A stretch of 39,369 bases of DNA from Clostridia bacterium (lineage in GTDB: Bacteria; Bacillota; Clostridia; Christensenellales; Aristaeellaceae). Shown one piece after another: positions 21,535 through 29,999 of the stretch (within the stretch, counting starts at the first letter, position 1; each line of letters opens with the position of its first letter). Position numbers and translations under genes: made by a program. Below the pieces are notes generated by a model that worked only from the letters and a program-made list of their open reading frames with translations, was not told the origin of the DNA and searched no databases. The stretch is from contig JAUMVT010000016.1 of assembly GCA_030529995.1 (NCBI GenBank), positions 1 through 39,369 on the forward strand, in the 5' to 3' direction.

Positions 21535-21563
21535 TTGCCATCCCTATCAGGACGTGTTATAAT
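21535..21563 (+). promoter_or_regulatory. promoter for the yitT-like gene
   Basis: TTGCCA (21535-21540), 17-nt spacer, TATAAT (21558-21563), about 45 nt before the ATG. An AGGAGG ribosome-binding site follows at 21594. Confidence 0.78.
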
Positions 21564-21607
21564 CGTCGCAGTTCTGAATTTTTTCTTGCAATCAGGAGGG
21601 CCAGTCC

Positions 21608-22474
21608 ATGGCACAGAAAGTAAAGCTTAACCAGACCTTGAAGGAGTGGCTGCTGATTACCTTCGGCACGCTGCTGATGGCTGTGGGCATTTACTTCTTT
21701 AAATTTCCTAATAACTTTTCCACAGGCGGTGTCAGCGGTCTGAGCGTTGTGCTGGCGCATTACTTTCCCTGGATCACTCCCGGCACGTTCGTTACCATCA
21801 TTAACGTGGCGCTGCTGATCATCGGCTTTGCCATTTTCGGCCGCAACTTCGGCGTCCGCACTGCTTATGCGTCTCTGCTCATGTCCGGCTTCATTCAGCT
21901 GATGGAAGTGGTGCTGCCCATGAAGGCACCCATGACCTCCCAGCCCTTTGCCGAGCTGCTGTTTGCCGTGGGACTGCCTGCGGTAGGCTCCGCCATCCTG
22001 TTCAACCTGGATGCTTCCTCCGGGGGCACGGACATTGTGGCCATGATCCTGCGGAAATTCACCAGCCTGAACATCGGTGCCGCTCTTATGTGCTCCGACT
22101 GCGTCATTACCCTGATGGCCTGCGTGGCTTTCGGCATGGAGACCGGCCTGTTCTGCGTGCTGGGTCTCATCATCAAGTCCGTCCTGGTGGACATGGTGCT
22201 TGAAAACATCAATACCCACAAGTGTTTCCACATCATTACCACCAAGCCTGAAAAAATTGTGGAATTTATCACCGTAGCTCTGAAGCGGGGTGCTACGGAG
22301 CTCCACGGCGAAGGGGCTTATACCCATGAAGGCCGCACCGTGCTGCTGACGGTGGTTAACCGGCGGGAAGCCGTGCTGCTCCGGCGGGAAGTGAAGCGTA
22401 TTGATCCCGGTGCCTTCCTGCTGATTACCAACACCGGCGAAATCATCGGCAAGGGCTTCCGTGGCACTAACTAA
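21608..22474 (+). CDS. YitT family membrane protein (DUF161/DUF2179)
   Basis: A 288-residue integral membrane protein with about five or six spans in the first 200 residues. It opens with the family's FKFPNNFSTGGVSGLSVVL block, and SSGGTDIVAMILRKF comes later. The C-terminal DUF2179 domain (about residues 205-285) contains FHIITTKPEKI, GEGAYTHEGRTVLLTVVNR and ITNTGEIIGKGF. Its transported substrate is not known. The gene is followed 24 nt later by a second membrane protein, with which it probably forms an operon. Confidence 0.93.
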   Translation: MAQKVKLNQTLKEWLLITFGTLLMAVGIYFFKFPNNFSTGGVSGLSVVLAHYFPWITPGTFVTIINVALLIIGFAIFGRNFGVRTAYASLLMSGFIQLMEVVLPMKAPMTSQPFAELLFAVGLPAVGSAILFNLDASSGGTDIVAMILRKFTSLNIGAALMCSDCVITLMACVAFGMETGLFCVLGLIIKSVLVDMVLENINTHKCFHIITTKPEKIVEFITVALKRGATELHGEGAYTHEGRTVLLTVVNRREAVLLRREVKRIDPGAFLLITNTGEIIGKGFRGTN

Positions 22475-22498
22475 TTTTTCAGGAGAGAAATCACATCC

Positions 22499-23407
22499 AT
22501 GCAGTATACACTGATTGCCGGCTTCTACGGCATTCTGATTACCTTGATGAACGCCATTAACGCCTCCCTGACGGCTGTGTACGGCGGCTGGTTTTCCCCC
22601 ACCATCATTCACCTGGCAGGTCTGATTACCCTGCTGCCTGCCGCTCTGTGCGGCTGGAGCCGTCGGAAAGGCCGGGCACCCTGGTACCAGTACCTCGGCG
22701 GCGTGGTGGGCATTCTCACCGTTATTTGCTCCAACCTGAGCATCAACGTGCTGGGTGTTACCCTGAATCTGGTGCTGATGCTGCTGGGTCAGATGACCTG
22801 CTCCGCCATTGTGGATCACTTTGGGCTCTTCGGTGCGGCAAAGCATCCCTTCCGCATGGGCAAAGCACTGGCCATTCTGGTCATGACCATTGGCTGTGCG
22901 CTGATGCTTCTGCTCTCCGACGGCAAACTCAGCGGCGGCAGCGACATGTTTCTGGCAGTGCTGCTGGGCTTCCTCAGCGGATACACCATTGTCATTGCCC
23001 GTACCATCAACGCTTCTCTGTCGGAAACCGCCGGCATCGGTCATTCGACCCTGATGAACTATGTCACCGGCCTTACCGGCAGTGTGCTGCTGTTCGCCCT
23101 GTCCGGTTTTCAGATGAGCACTTTCTTCCCTGCTGCCGGTCAGCCCTTCACCATTTACCTGGGCGGCGTGCTGGGGGCACTGGGTATTTTCCTGTGCAAC
23201 GTGGCCACGCCCCGCCTGTCCGCCCTGCAGATGACCATCATCACCTTTGTGGGCGAAATTTTCTCCGGGGTGGTCATTGATGCGCTGGCCGGACGATTCT
23301 CCCTGGGCACGGTGCTTGGCGGCATTGCCGTTGCCATTGGTATGCTGCTGAACATGCGCGCTGACGCAAAGGAGGCTGATCCCCATGGACTCCCTCACCA
23401 GTCTTAA
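22499..23407 (+). CDS. DMT-superfamily transporter (DUF606/YdcZ-like)
   Basis: A 302-residue protein with about ten hydrophobic spans and an internal repeat: the first half opens with LITLMNAINASLTAVYGGWF and the second with VIARTINASLSETAGIGHST. That pattern of two five-helix halves with paired NASL motifs matches the DUF606 branch of the drug/metabolite transporter superfamily. The substrate is unknown. It overlaps the next gene by 23 nt. Confidence 0.85.
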   Translation: MQYTLIAGFYGILITLMNAINASLTAVYGGWFSPTIIHLAGLITLLPAALCGWSRRKGRAPWYQYLGGVVGILTVICSNLSINVLGVTLNLVLMLLGQMTCSAIVDHFGLFGAAKHPFRMGKALAILVMTIGCALMLLLSDGKLSGGSDMFLAVLLGFLSGYTIVIARTINASLSETAGIGHSTLMNYVTGLTGSVLLFALSGFQMSTFFPAAGQPFTIYLGGVLGALGIFLCNVATPRLSALQMTIITFVGEIFSGVVIDALAGRFSLGTVLGGIAVAIGMLLNMRADAKEADPHGLPHQS

Positions 23408-24140
23408 GAATCCGAAAGTCATGGCCTGGCGATCCCTGAAGGAGCGGAAAGGCCGCAGGGAAACCGGCTGTTTTCTGGTGGAAGGGCGAAAAATGGTGGA
23501 GGAAGCCCTTGCCTCCGCTTTCTCCGTGGAAACCCTGCTGGTGAGTGAAAGCCACGCAGCCGATTTCTCCCTGCCGGAGGACGTTCCCGCCTACCTGCTG
23601 CCGGATCACGTGTTTGCCGCCCTGTGCGACACCAAAACTCCTCAGGGCATTGCTGCCGTTGTCCGCATGCGCACGGCACCTGTCACCGGCTCCTGCCTGC
23701 TTGCGCTGGATGATGTGCAGGATCCCGGCAACGTGGGTACCATCCTCCGCACGGCAGACGCCGCCGGCTTTGACGGTGTGCTGCTCAGCGACAAGTGCGC
23801 CGACGTATTCAGTCCCAAGGTGCTGCGTGCCACCATGGGCAGCATCTTCCGCATGCCTGTGGAGATCACAGACCATCTTCCCCATGCGCTGCACCAGCTG
23901 CGGGAGGATGGCTGGAGCATCCTGTCCTCCCAGCTGGACGGTACACCTTTCTTTCGCCGTGAACCTGTGGGAGAAAAGTTCTGCCTGATCATCGGCAATG
24001 AGGGCAATGGCGTTTCCCCTGCCGTGCAGGCAGAAGCTACCCACAGGCTTCGCCTGCCCATGCGCGGCGGTGCTGAATCCCTGAACGCCGCCATTGCCGC
24101 CGGCATCATGATGTACGACCTGATGCGTGATAAGGAGTGA
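23385..24140 (+). CDS. TrmH/SpoU-family RNA 2'-O-methyltransferase
   Basis: A SPOUT-fold SAM-dependent methyltransferase, probably for rRNA. The N-terminal substrate-binding domain (residues 1-105) includes [15 protein letters not shown] and TPQGIAAVV. The knotted domain then shows [20 protein letters not shown] (motif 1), [11 protein letters not shown] (motif 2) and [20 protein letters not shown] (motif 3). Length 251 is usual. The start lies inside the transporter gene, with AAGGAGG upstream. Its base target cannot be told. Confidence 0.93.
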   Translation: MDSLTSLKNPKVMAWRSLKERKGRRETGCFLVEGRKMVEEALASAFSVETLLVSESHAADFSLPEDVPAYLLPDHVFAALCDTKTPQGIAAVVRMRTAPVTGSCLLALDDVQDPGNVGTILRTADAAGFDGVLLSDKCADVFSPKVLRATMGSIFRMPVEITDHLPHALHQLREDGWSILSSQLDGTPFFRREPVGEKFCLIIGNEGNGVSPAVQAEATHRLRLPMRGGAESLNAAIAAGIMMYDLMRDKE

Positions 24141-24147
24141 TTCCCCC

Positions 24148-25233
24148 ATGGCCACCATCCGGGATAATCTGAAGTACTTTGCCAAGGATCGTTTGGCCGT
24201 TTTGTACTTTTATCTTTTGGAACATCCAGCCCCTGCCAGGGCGACAAAGGCCGTTTTGATTGAGAAAATTGCAAATGCCTACGCAGACCCGGACAGCGAA
24301 TGCATTCTTCTTGCAGCCATGTATGTCGGGCGGGAAAACCTGTTGGTACTGAAGCCCTACTTGTCCTATGACAGCATCCCCGATTCCATGGTGAAAACAA
24401 GCGCCGAACTTACGGAGGCATTTTGCCGCCTGAACCGTGTCGGTCTTGCCCATAAAGGTTCAGGCGGTTGGACGATTTGCCCTGAATATGTTGCCTCCGT
24501 GCAGCAATTGGATGATTCGGAATCTTCATTTTTGCTATACTTTTCTTTTTTGATTGGTTATACGGAGGATTTACTGTTCACCTATTACGGTATGCTCCCT
24601 GAGAAAGATCTCTTTGCTTTGCTGGCAATCTGTTGCAAAGATACTTCCTTGCCAGACCCTCACAAGTTTGACCTGATGCGCTACTTTTTTTTCGATGATG
24701 TTATCTATCACGCCAAAAACGATCAGTATTATATCTGCTCTGAGGATTTGGATGATCCGGAAGATCTGTACAAGCGACTTCAGGAGCTGCCCGAGGATCT
24801 TCCCCTTGCGGATGTCTCTGCGCTGATCAGTTTGAAAAATACTCAATCCAGCGATGACAAGGATTGGAGTACTATTTTCCCATCCATTGCGCCGATCAAA
24901 CAATGGCTGATCAAGCAAGGCTTTGATAAAGACGAAGCGCTTTATTTCCTCCGTGTCTTATTGTATGAAACCCACAATAACAATCCTGATGCCGTGTATG
25001 AAATGCTATATGAAGCCGGCATCGACCGGGATCTAAACGCAAAGGAAAACCTTATGTTTCAGCAGGCCATTCGCGGGCTGCCCATGTGGTCCTTCCGGGG
25101 ACACACGGCAGAGGAAATGGAAGCTTTCCGAACCAAGCAGGCGAAAAATCAGTCACCCAAGGTGGGCAGAAACGATCCCTGCCCCTGCGGCAGCGGACGC
25201 AAGTACAAAAACTGCTGCGGCAGGTTCCAATGA
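24148..25233 (+). CDS. SEC-C motif protein of unknown function (361 aa)
   Basis: The last 25 residues are a SEC-C zinc motif ([18 protein letters not shown]), the same tail found in SecA, where it binds zinc and helps protein contacts. The first 330 residues are helical and acidic with no motif known to me. The start follows AAGGAGTG. The gene is clearly richer in A+T than its neighbours on both sides, which may mean it was acquired later. It ends at a strong terminator. Confidence 0.8.
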   Translation: MATIRDNLKYFAKDRLAVLYFYLLEHPAPARATKAVLIEKIANAYADPDSECILLAAMYVGRENLLVLKPYLSYDSIPDSMVKTSAELTEAFCRLNRVGLAHKGSGGWTICPEYVASVQQLDDSESSFLLYFSFLIGYTEDLLFTYYGMLPEKDLFALLAICCKDTSLPDPHKFDLMRYFFFDDVIYHAKNDQYYICSEDLDDPEDLYKRLQELPEDLPLADVSALISLKNTQSSDDKDWSTIFPSIAPIKQWLIKQGFDKDEALYFLRVLLYETHNNNPDAVYEMLYEAGIDRDLNAKENLMFQQAIRGLPMWSFRGHTAEEMEAFRTKQAKNQSPKVGRNDPCPCGSGRKYKNCCGRFQ

Positions 25234-25239
25234 ATGAAA

Positions 25240-25279
25240 ACAGCGTATCGGAATGTTGCATCCGATACGCTGTCCTTTT
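25240..25279. terminator. bidirectional rho-independent terminator
   Basis: A perfect 13-bp stem (ACAGCGTATCGGA at 25240-25252 and its complement at 25261-25273) with an 8-nt loop, followed by CCTTTTACTTTT. It sits between convergent genes, overlapping the end of the minus-strand gene. Confidence 0.88.
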
Positions 25280-26000
25280 ACTTTTCGCCGGCCGGAGAAT
25301 CAGGCTCCGGGGTGGCTGTGGTGAAGATTTCCAAATGGGTCAGGTCATCTGTAGGGTTATACCCTTCGTACTCCTCGTCATCCTCCACGTCTGGCGCAGG
25401 GGTGCCATACACACCGGCTTCGTCATACCCGGCCATGGGGAATACCAGGGTCATCTGGAGCCAGTTGGTTCCGTCATGATACTGGTTGGGATAGTAAGCA
25501 TAATACACCCTTGGTGATGTGCCGTTCAGCTCCTGCACTTCCTCCTCGAAGGAATTTGCCGGATCTGCCATAGCCTTCTTGGCATACTGTCCCGGTGCCT
25601 TCACCGCATCGGACAGGGTCTCGCTGTTGGGGCTGGCAGCCTGAATGCAGGCACCGGCAAGGTTAGTAAACTGGTTGGCATCGGAGCAGCGCAGCTGGAG
25701 GATGTTCAGCGCATCGCTGTACAGGGAGATGGTAATCTCCACCCCCTCCGGGATGTCCGCATTGTCTGCCGATGTCACCCCCAGCACGGCCTGCTGTGTC
25801 CCCTCAAAGAAGAGGGAATTGATGGGCACTGCCCCCAAGCTTTGCAGGTTTGCATTCACTTGGGCGATGTAATCCTGTAGCTTCTGCTGACCCGTTGTAG
25901 TAGGCGTTGTCCAAGGCAGCTCCGCCAAGGCACCGGTCAGCAGGCACACCGCCATGACGGCAGCCGCAAGGCATACCGCAAAACGTTTACTTGTTTTCAT
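25278..26000 (-). CDS. secreted protein of unknown function (240 aa)
   Basis: A signal peptide is clear: MKTSKRF, a hydrophobic core (AVCLAAAVMAVCLLTG) and a likely cleavage after ALA at residue 26. No lipobox cysteine is present, so it is probably released or loosely bound. The mature part has a mixed fold and an acidic C-terminus with many Asp, Glu and Pro residues. The start overlaps the end of the upstream kinase-like gene by 14 nt, so the two are coupled. No family recognised. Confidence 0.78.
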   Translation of the reverse strand: MKTSKRFAVCLAAAVMAVCLLTGALAELPWTTPTTTGQQKLQDYIAQVNANLQSLGAVPINSLFFEGTQQAVLGVTSADNADIPEGVEITISLYSDALNILQLRCSDANQFTNLAGACIQAASPNSETLSDAVKAPGQYAKKAMADPANSFEEEVQELNGTSPRVYYAYYPNQYHDGTNWLQMTLVFPMAGYDEAGVYGTPAPDVEDDEEYEGYNPTDDLTHLEIFTTATPEPDSPAGEK

Positions 26001-26628
26001 TGAGGAACTTCTCACGCAGTTCAACAAACCGCGCCATCACGTCCACCGCGCCTTCCACGCCAACGGCGCCGGTATCCACGCACAGGTCGTAGTTGTTCAC
26101 ATCGCCCCAGGTAGCAGTGGCATAGTAGTTATAGTAGTTCGCACGGCGCTTATCCGCCTTGCGCAGGGTTTCCTCTGCTTTTTGAGGATCCACACCGTAA
26201 TACCGTACGGCACGAGCCACACGGCTGTTCATATCCGCCTTCACGAAGAAGCTGATCTCATTGGGCATATCCCGCAGCACATAATCGCCGCAGCGGCCAA
26301 CGATGACGCAGGGGCCCTGGGAAGCAATCTTCCGGATGGCGTCAAACTGTGCCAGAAAAATCTTGTGGTTCAGGGGCATGTCCATGTACATGCTGCTGAC
26401 ATCCGCATGCATCTGCACACCGGTCACCAGGGAGAAGAGCAGAGAACGAGTAGGCTTCTCGTCATGATCCTCAAAGATCTCTTCGCAAATGCCGCTTTCC
26501 TTGGAAGCTTCCGTCAACAGTTCCTTATCATAGAAGGGAATATCCAGCTTTTGTGCCAAAAGCTGACCCACATACCGTCCGCCGGAGCCAAACTGCCGAC
26601 CAATGGTAATCACAGAGTTTGTCTTCAT
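25987..26628 (-). CDS. cytidylate kinase-like family protein
   Basis: A P-loop protein of 213 residues: ITIGRQFGSGGRYVGQLLAQ at the N-terminus replaces the GxxGxGKS loop of true Cmk. The IPFYDKELL, GPCVIVGRCGDYVL and RRANYYNYYATATWGD blocks are those of the cytidylate kinase-like family common in Clostridia. Since a genuine cmk lies elsewhere in this window, this paralogue probably has another substrate. The ATG at 26628 follows GAGGAA; a longer frame upstream lacks a ribosome-binding site. A near-consensus promoter lies upstream. Confidence 0.88.
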   Translation of the reverse strand: MKTNSVITIGRQFGSGGRYVGQLLAQKLDIPFYDKELLTEASKESGICEEIFEDHDEKPTRSLLFSLVTGVQMHADVSSMYMDMPLNHKIFLAQFDAIRKIASQGPCVIVGRCGDYVLRDMPNEISFFVKADMNSRVARAVRYYGVDPQKAEETLRKADKRRANYYNYYATATWGDVNNYDLCVDTGAVGVEGAVDVMARFVELREKFLNENK

Positions 26629-26702
26629 ACAAGATTCCTCCTTTATCAGGAACGCCATCCTGCCCATGCTATCAACTTCTGTATGACGATTCCTGTATGG
26701 TT

Positions 26703-26731
26703 AGTATAGCACAAAATGCAGAAAAGTGCAA
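26703..26731 (-). promoter_or_regulatory. promoter of the cytidylate kinase-like gene
   Basis: Minus strand: TTGCAC (26726-26731), 17-nt spacer, TATACT (26703-26708), about 75 nt before the ATG. Confidence 0.75.
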
Positions 26732-26790
26732 ATTCCTTGGCGGGTCTTCATGGCTTTTACAGATTATTCACACACACCTGCCCCGGTTCT

Positions 26791-26799
26791 TGCTATAAT
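26791..26799 (+). promoter_or_regulatory. extended -10 promoter of the ABC exporter cluster
   Basis: TGCTATAAT is an extended -10 (TGn plus TATAAT at 26794-26799), 27 nt before the ATG of the ATPase gene. The -35 region is poor (TTCACA 21 nt upstream), as extended -10 promoters allow. Confidence 0.6.
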
Positions 26800-26826
26800 A
26801 GACGGGTAAGAAAGGAATTATGCGCA

Positions 26827-27771
26827 ATGATTGAACTCATCAAGGCAACAAAGCGTTACGGCAATAACGAAGCCGTTAAGGATTTGTCCTTTAGTGCCCC
26901 TTCCGGGCAAATCGTGGGTCTGCTTGGGCAGAACGGTGCCGGCAAAACCACCACCCTGAACATGTTGACGGGCTACTTTCCCCCCACATCCGGTCAGGTG
27001 CTGGTGGACGGCATGGACATGCTGAAGCAGCCCAGAGAATGCAAACGGCGCATCGGCTACCTGCCCGAGCGTCCGCCCCTTTACGATGAAATGACCGTCA
27101 CCGATTACCTGAAATTTGTGTGCCGCCTGCGGGAGGTGAAAGCCTCCGCCATCGACGCTCACATCAAGGAAATCATGCAGGAATGCGGCCTGAAGGAGGT
27201 TGCCCAGCGGCTGCTGGGGAGCCTGTCCAAGGGATACCGGCAGCGTGTGGGCGTCGCCCAGGCCATGTGCGGCAATCCTCCCATTCTGGTGCTGGATGAG
27301 CCCACGGTGGGTCTGGATCCCCGGCAGGTGGTGGAGATTCGTGAGCTGATGCGGCACCTTGGGGAAAGCCACACCGTGATTTTTTCCAGCCACATTCTTT
27401 CGGAGATTCAGCAGCTGTGCCAGCGTGTGGTCATCCTCCACAAAGGGCGGCTGATTCGGGAAGCCGACATGAGCGAATTGACCGCAAGTGAAGACGTGAT
27501 TCGCCTGCAGGCCATTATCGTCGGACGAAAGGCACAGCTGCTGCCTGCCTTGAAGGGGCTTAACTGCGTCCGCCGGGTAAAGGTGCTGCCGGATCCCGAA
27601 CCCGGCCTGACCCAGGTGGAGCTGGAATGCAATGCCCGGGGCAATGACCGGGGGGATCCTGCCACCCAGCTGTTCCGCCTGCTGTGTGCCATGGACGCTC
27701 CCCTTCGCATGCTGATGCCCGTGAGGGATTCCCTGGAGGAAGTCTTCCTGCGGGCCACGTCCGAAAACTAA
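26827..27771 (+). CDS. ABC transporter ATP-binding protein (GldA-like)
   Basis: ATPase of an ABC-2 type exporter, 314 residues. GQNGAGKTTTLNMLTG is Walker A, LSKGYRQRVGVAQAM the signature, ILVLDEPTVGLDP Walker B, and SSHILSE the switch histidine. The C-terminal 90 residues are the usual ABC-2 ATPase extension. It is followed by its permease, a GldG-like protein and a DUF4340 protein, so the four genes probably make one membrane machine. Similar cassettes are named for gliding motility in Bacteroidetes, but in Clostridia the substrate is not known and gliding is not implied. Confidence 0.93.
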   Translation: MIELIKATKRYGNNEAVKDLSFSAPSGQIVGLLGQNGAGKTTTLNMLTGYFPPTSGQVLVDGMDMLKQPRECKRRIGYLPERPPLYDEMTVTDYLKFVCRLREVKASAIDAHIKEIMQECGLKEVAQRLLGSLSKGYRQRVGVAQAMCGNPPILVLDEPTVGLDPRQVVEIRELMRHLGESHTVIFSSHILSEIQQLCQRVVILHKGRLIREADMSELTASEDVIRLQAIIVGRKAQLLPALKGLNCVRRVKVLPDPEPGLTQVELECNARGNDRGDPATQLFRLLCAMDAPLRMLMPVRDSLEEVFLRATSEN

Positions 27772-27785
27772 GAGGAGGCGAAAGC

Positions 27786-28496
27786 TTGATTGCCGTTTGG
27801 AAACGGGAGCTGCAAAGCTATTATTATACGCCTGTGGGCTATGTGTTCATGGGGGTATTTCTGACCATCAGCTCCATATTGTTCTATATGCAGATTCTCA
27901 AGCAGCGCTCCAGCGACCTGATGACCTTCATCGGGCAGATGAGCTATTTATGGATGCTGCTTTCCCCGGTGCTGACCATGCGCCTGCTGGCGGAGGAACG
28001 TCAGAAAAAGACGGATCAGCTGCTGCTGACAAGCCCGGTCAGCCTGCCGGGCATTGTGCTGGGCAAGTACCTTGCCGCCATGACGGTGATGCTGCTGACG
28101 GTGCTGTGCACCTTCGCCTTCGTAGGCATCGTAGCCATTTACGGTCAGGTTTATCCCGGCGAGCTGTTTGTGGGATACCTTGGCTTTATTCTGGAGGGCT
28201 GCGCTTTTCTTGCGCTGGATCTTTGCCTTTCCGGCTGTGCCCACAACCCCGTAACAGCCGCCCTCATGGCCTTCGGCGCCAACTTTGCCCTGTGGATCAT
28301 GGATCTGCTGGTGGATGTTGTGTCCATCAGTCAAATCAGTGATGCATTGGAATTCCTCAGCCTTTACGGGCGGAACGAGCCCTTCCTGATGGGTCAGTTG
28401 TCCTTTGCCAGCATCATGTATGATCTTTCCTTTATTGCAGCGCTGCTTGCGCTGACCATTCACAGCCTGGACAGCAGGCGTTGGCGGGGAGCGTGA
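27786..28496 (+). CDS. ABC-2 type permease (GldF-like)
   Basis: Six hydrophobic spans in 236 residues, with the family's opening IAVWKRELQSYYYTPVGYVF and the LLAEERQKKTDQLLLTSPVS segment after the second span. The start is TTG at 27786, 6 nt after AGGAGGCG; an upstream frame overlapping the ATPase gene has no ribosome-binding site. It ends 4 nt before the GldG-like gene. It should form the channel used by the ATPase upstream. Confidence 0.9.
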   Translation: MIAVWKRELQSYYYTPVGYVFMGVFLTISSILFYMQILKQRSSDLMTFIGQMSYLWMLLSPVLTMRLLAEERQKKTDQLLLTSPVSLPGIVLGKYLAAMTVMLLTVLCTFAFVGIVAIYGQVYPGELFVGYLGFILEGCAFLALDLCLSGCAHNPVTAALMAFGANFALWIMDLLVDVVSISQISDALEFLSLYGRNEPFLMGQLSFASIMYDLSFIAALLALTIHSLDSRRWRGA

Positions 28497-28500
28497 GCCT

Positions 28501-29988
28501 ATGAAGAAATCTGACAAGCAGAAGCGTGAGCGGACTCCCCTCTGGCGCAATCCCCGGCTGAGATACGGCAGCTTCTCCGTGCTGGTGATCTGCCTGCTCA
28601 TCGGCGCCTTGGTGGCGCTGAACTTTGCCATGACCGCCCTGGAAAAGAAGAACGGCTGGCGGGTGGACTATTCCTTCAACGCCGTAACCACCCAGAGCGA
28701 AACCACCCTGGACGTGCTGGCACAGCTGGAGCATCCCGTGCATATCTACGCTCTGTACACCAAGGGGCAGGAAGATGCCCAGCTGCTGGAGCTGCTGGAT
28801 CGCTACGCCGCAGCCAGCGATCTGGTGACCTGGGAGCAGACGGATGCCAGCCTGAATCCCGGCCTGCTGACCAAATTCCGGGGCACCACCAGCGATGAAA
28901 CCGTCAGCAACGATTCTCTGATCGTTTACTGTGAAGATACCAACCGGTGGCGCATTCTGTCCCCCTTGGATTTCCTGAGTCTGAGTCTGAACTATGACGA
29001 GGGGCAGTACGAAATCGCCGGGCTGAAATACGAGAGTGAGCTGACCAGCGCCATTGTCTACGTCACCCGCGAGACCATTCCCCGGGTGTGCATCCTGCAG
29101 GGGCACGGCGAGCTGGATGAAAGCGGCACTTCCACCCTGAAGACCCTGCTGGAAAGCAACAACTTCTCCGTGGAGTACATCTCCCTGCTGGACAGCGATA
29201 CGGAACTGACCAGCGATGATCTGCTGATGATCCTTTCCCCTGTCCGTGACCTGATGGACACGGAGCTGACGAAGATCACCGAATTCATCGGCAAGGGCGG
29301 CAACATTCTCTTCACCTGCGACTATACCGACCCGGTGGAGGATATGCCCAACTACAGTGCTCTGCTCCGCTCCTACGGCATTAACCCGCTGAAGGGCATT
29401 GTGGTGGCCTCCGAGGAAGAATCGGACACTTACTACGACAACGTGCGCATCAACCTGATTCCTACCATGCAGTCTACGGACATGACGCTGGATTTGGTGC
29501 AGAGCAATGCGGACACTCTGCTGCTCACCGGCTGCCGTGCCTTTGAAACCCCGGAGGAGTCCGACCAGAACCTGGATGTCAGCGTGCTGCTCACCTCCGG
29601 TTACAAGGCCTATCTGCGTGACCTTTCCACCGGGAACCTTTCCCTCAGTCAGGAAGCGGACGATGCCATCGGTCCCTTTGCCTTGGCACTGCAGTGCCGC
29701 CGGGTCACCACGGACGGATACATTTCCAAGGCCGTGGTGCTTGGGTGCTCCACCCTGCTGACCTCCAGTCAGGTGCAGGCCATGACGGATGCCCAGGAAT
29801 TCATTGTGACCACGGTGCAGTATCTGGCCAACGGCGCTGCCATTGACCTTGGCATTATGGCCAAGACTGCCGTGCGTCCTCAGCTTTCCGTGCGGGCAAC
29901 CACCTTGGGAAGCGTCATTTTGGTCACACTGCCCCTGCTGGTTGTGGCGGTAGCCATTGCCGTGCTGCTGCCCCGGCGGCGTAAGTAA
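28501..29988 (+). CDS. GldG-like ABC auxiliary membrane protein
   Basis: A 495-residue protein with one span near the N-terminus (VLVICLLIGALVALNFAMTA), a large extracytoplasmic domain, and one span at the very end (SVILVTLPLLVVAVAIAVLL) before a basic tail. CILQGHGELDESG and MILSPVRDLMDTELTKITEF are typical of the ABC_transp_aux (GldG) family. It probably works with the permease as an extracytoplasmic part of the exporter. Closely spaced on both sides. Confidence 0.87.
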   Translation: MKKSDKQKRERTPLWRNPRLRYGSFSVLVICLLIGALVALNFAMTALEKKNGWRVDYSFNAVTTQSETTLDVLAQLEHPVHIYALYTKGQEDAQLLELLDRYAAASDLVTWEQTDASLNPGLLTKFRGTTSDETVSNDSLIVYCEDTNRWRILSPLDFLSLSLNYDEGQYEIAGLKYESELTSAIVYVTRETIPRVCILQGHGELDESGTSTLKTLLESNNFSVEYISLLDSDTELTSDDLLMILSPVRDLMDTELTKITEFIGKGGNILFTCDYTDPVEDMPNYSALLRSYGINPLKGIVVASEEESDTYYDNVRINLIPTMQSTDMTLDLVQSNADTLLLTGCRAFETPEESDQNLDVSVLLTSGYKAYLRDLSTGNLSLSQEADDAIGPFALALQCRRVTTDGYISKAVVLGCSTLLTSSQVQAMTDAQEFIVTTVQYLANGAAIDLGIMAKTAVRPQLSVRATTLGSVILVTLPLLVVAVAIAVLLPRRRK

Positions 29989-29999
29989 AGGAAATACGG

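Noticed and set aside
21557-23422. A 621-codon open frame on the minus strand, rich in His, Gln and Gly
   Set aside because: It is opposite the yitT-like and DMT genes, has no ribosome-binding site of its own, and its composition is the antisense of membrane-protein codons.
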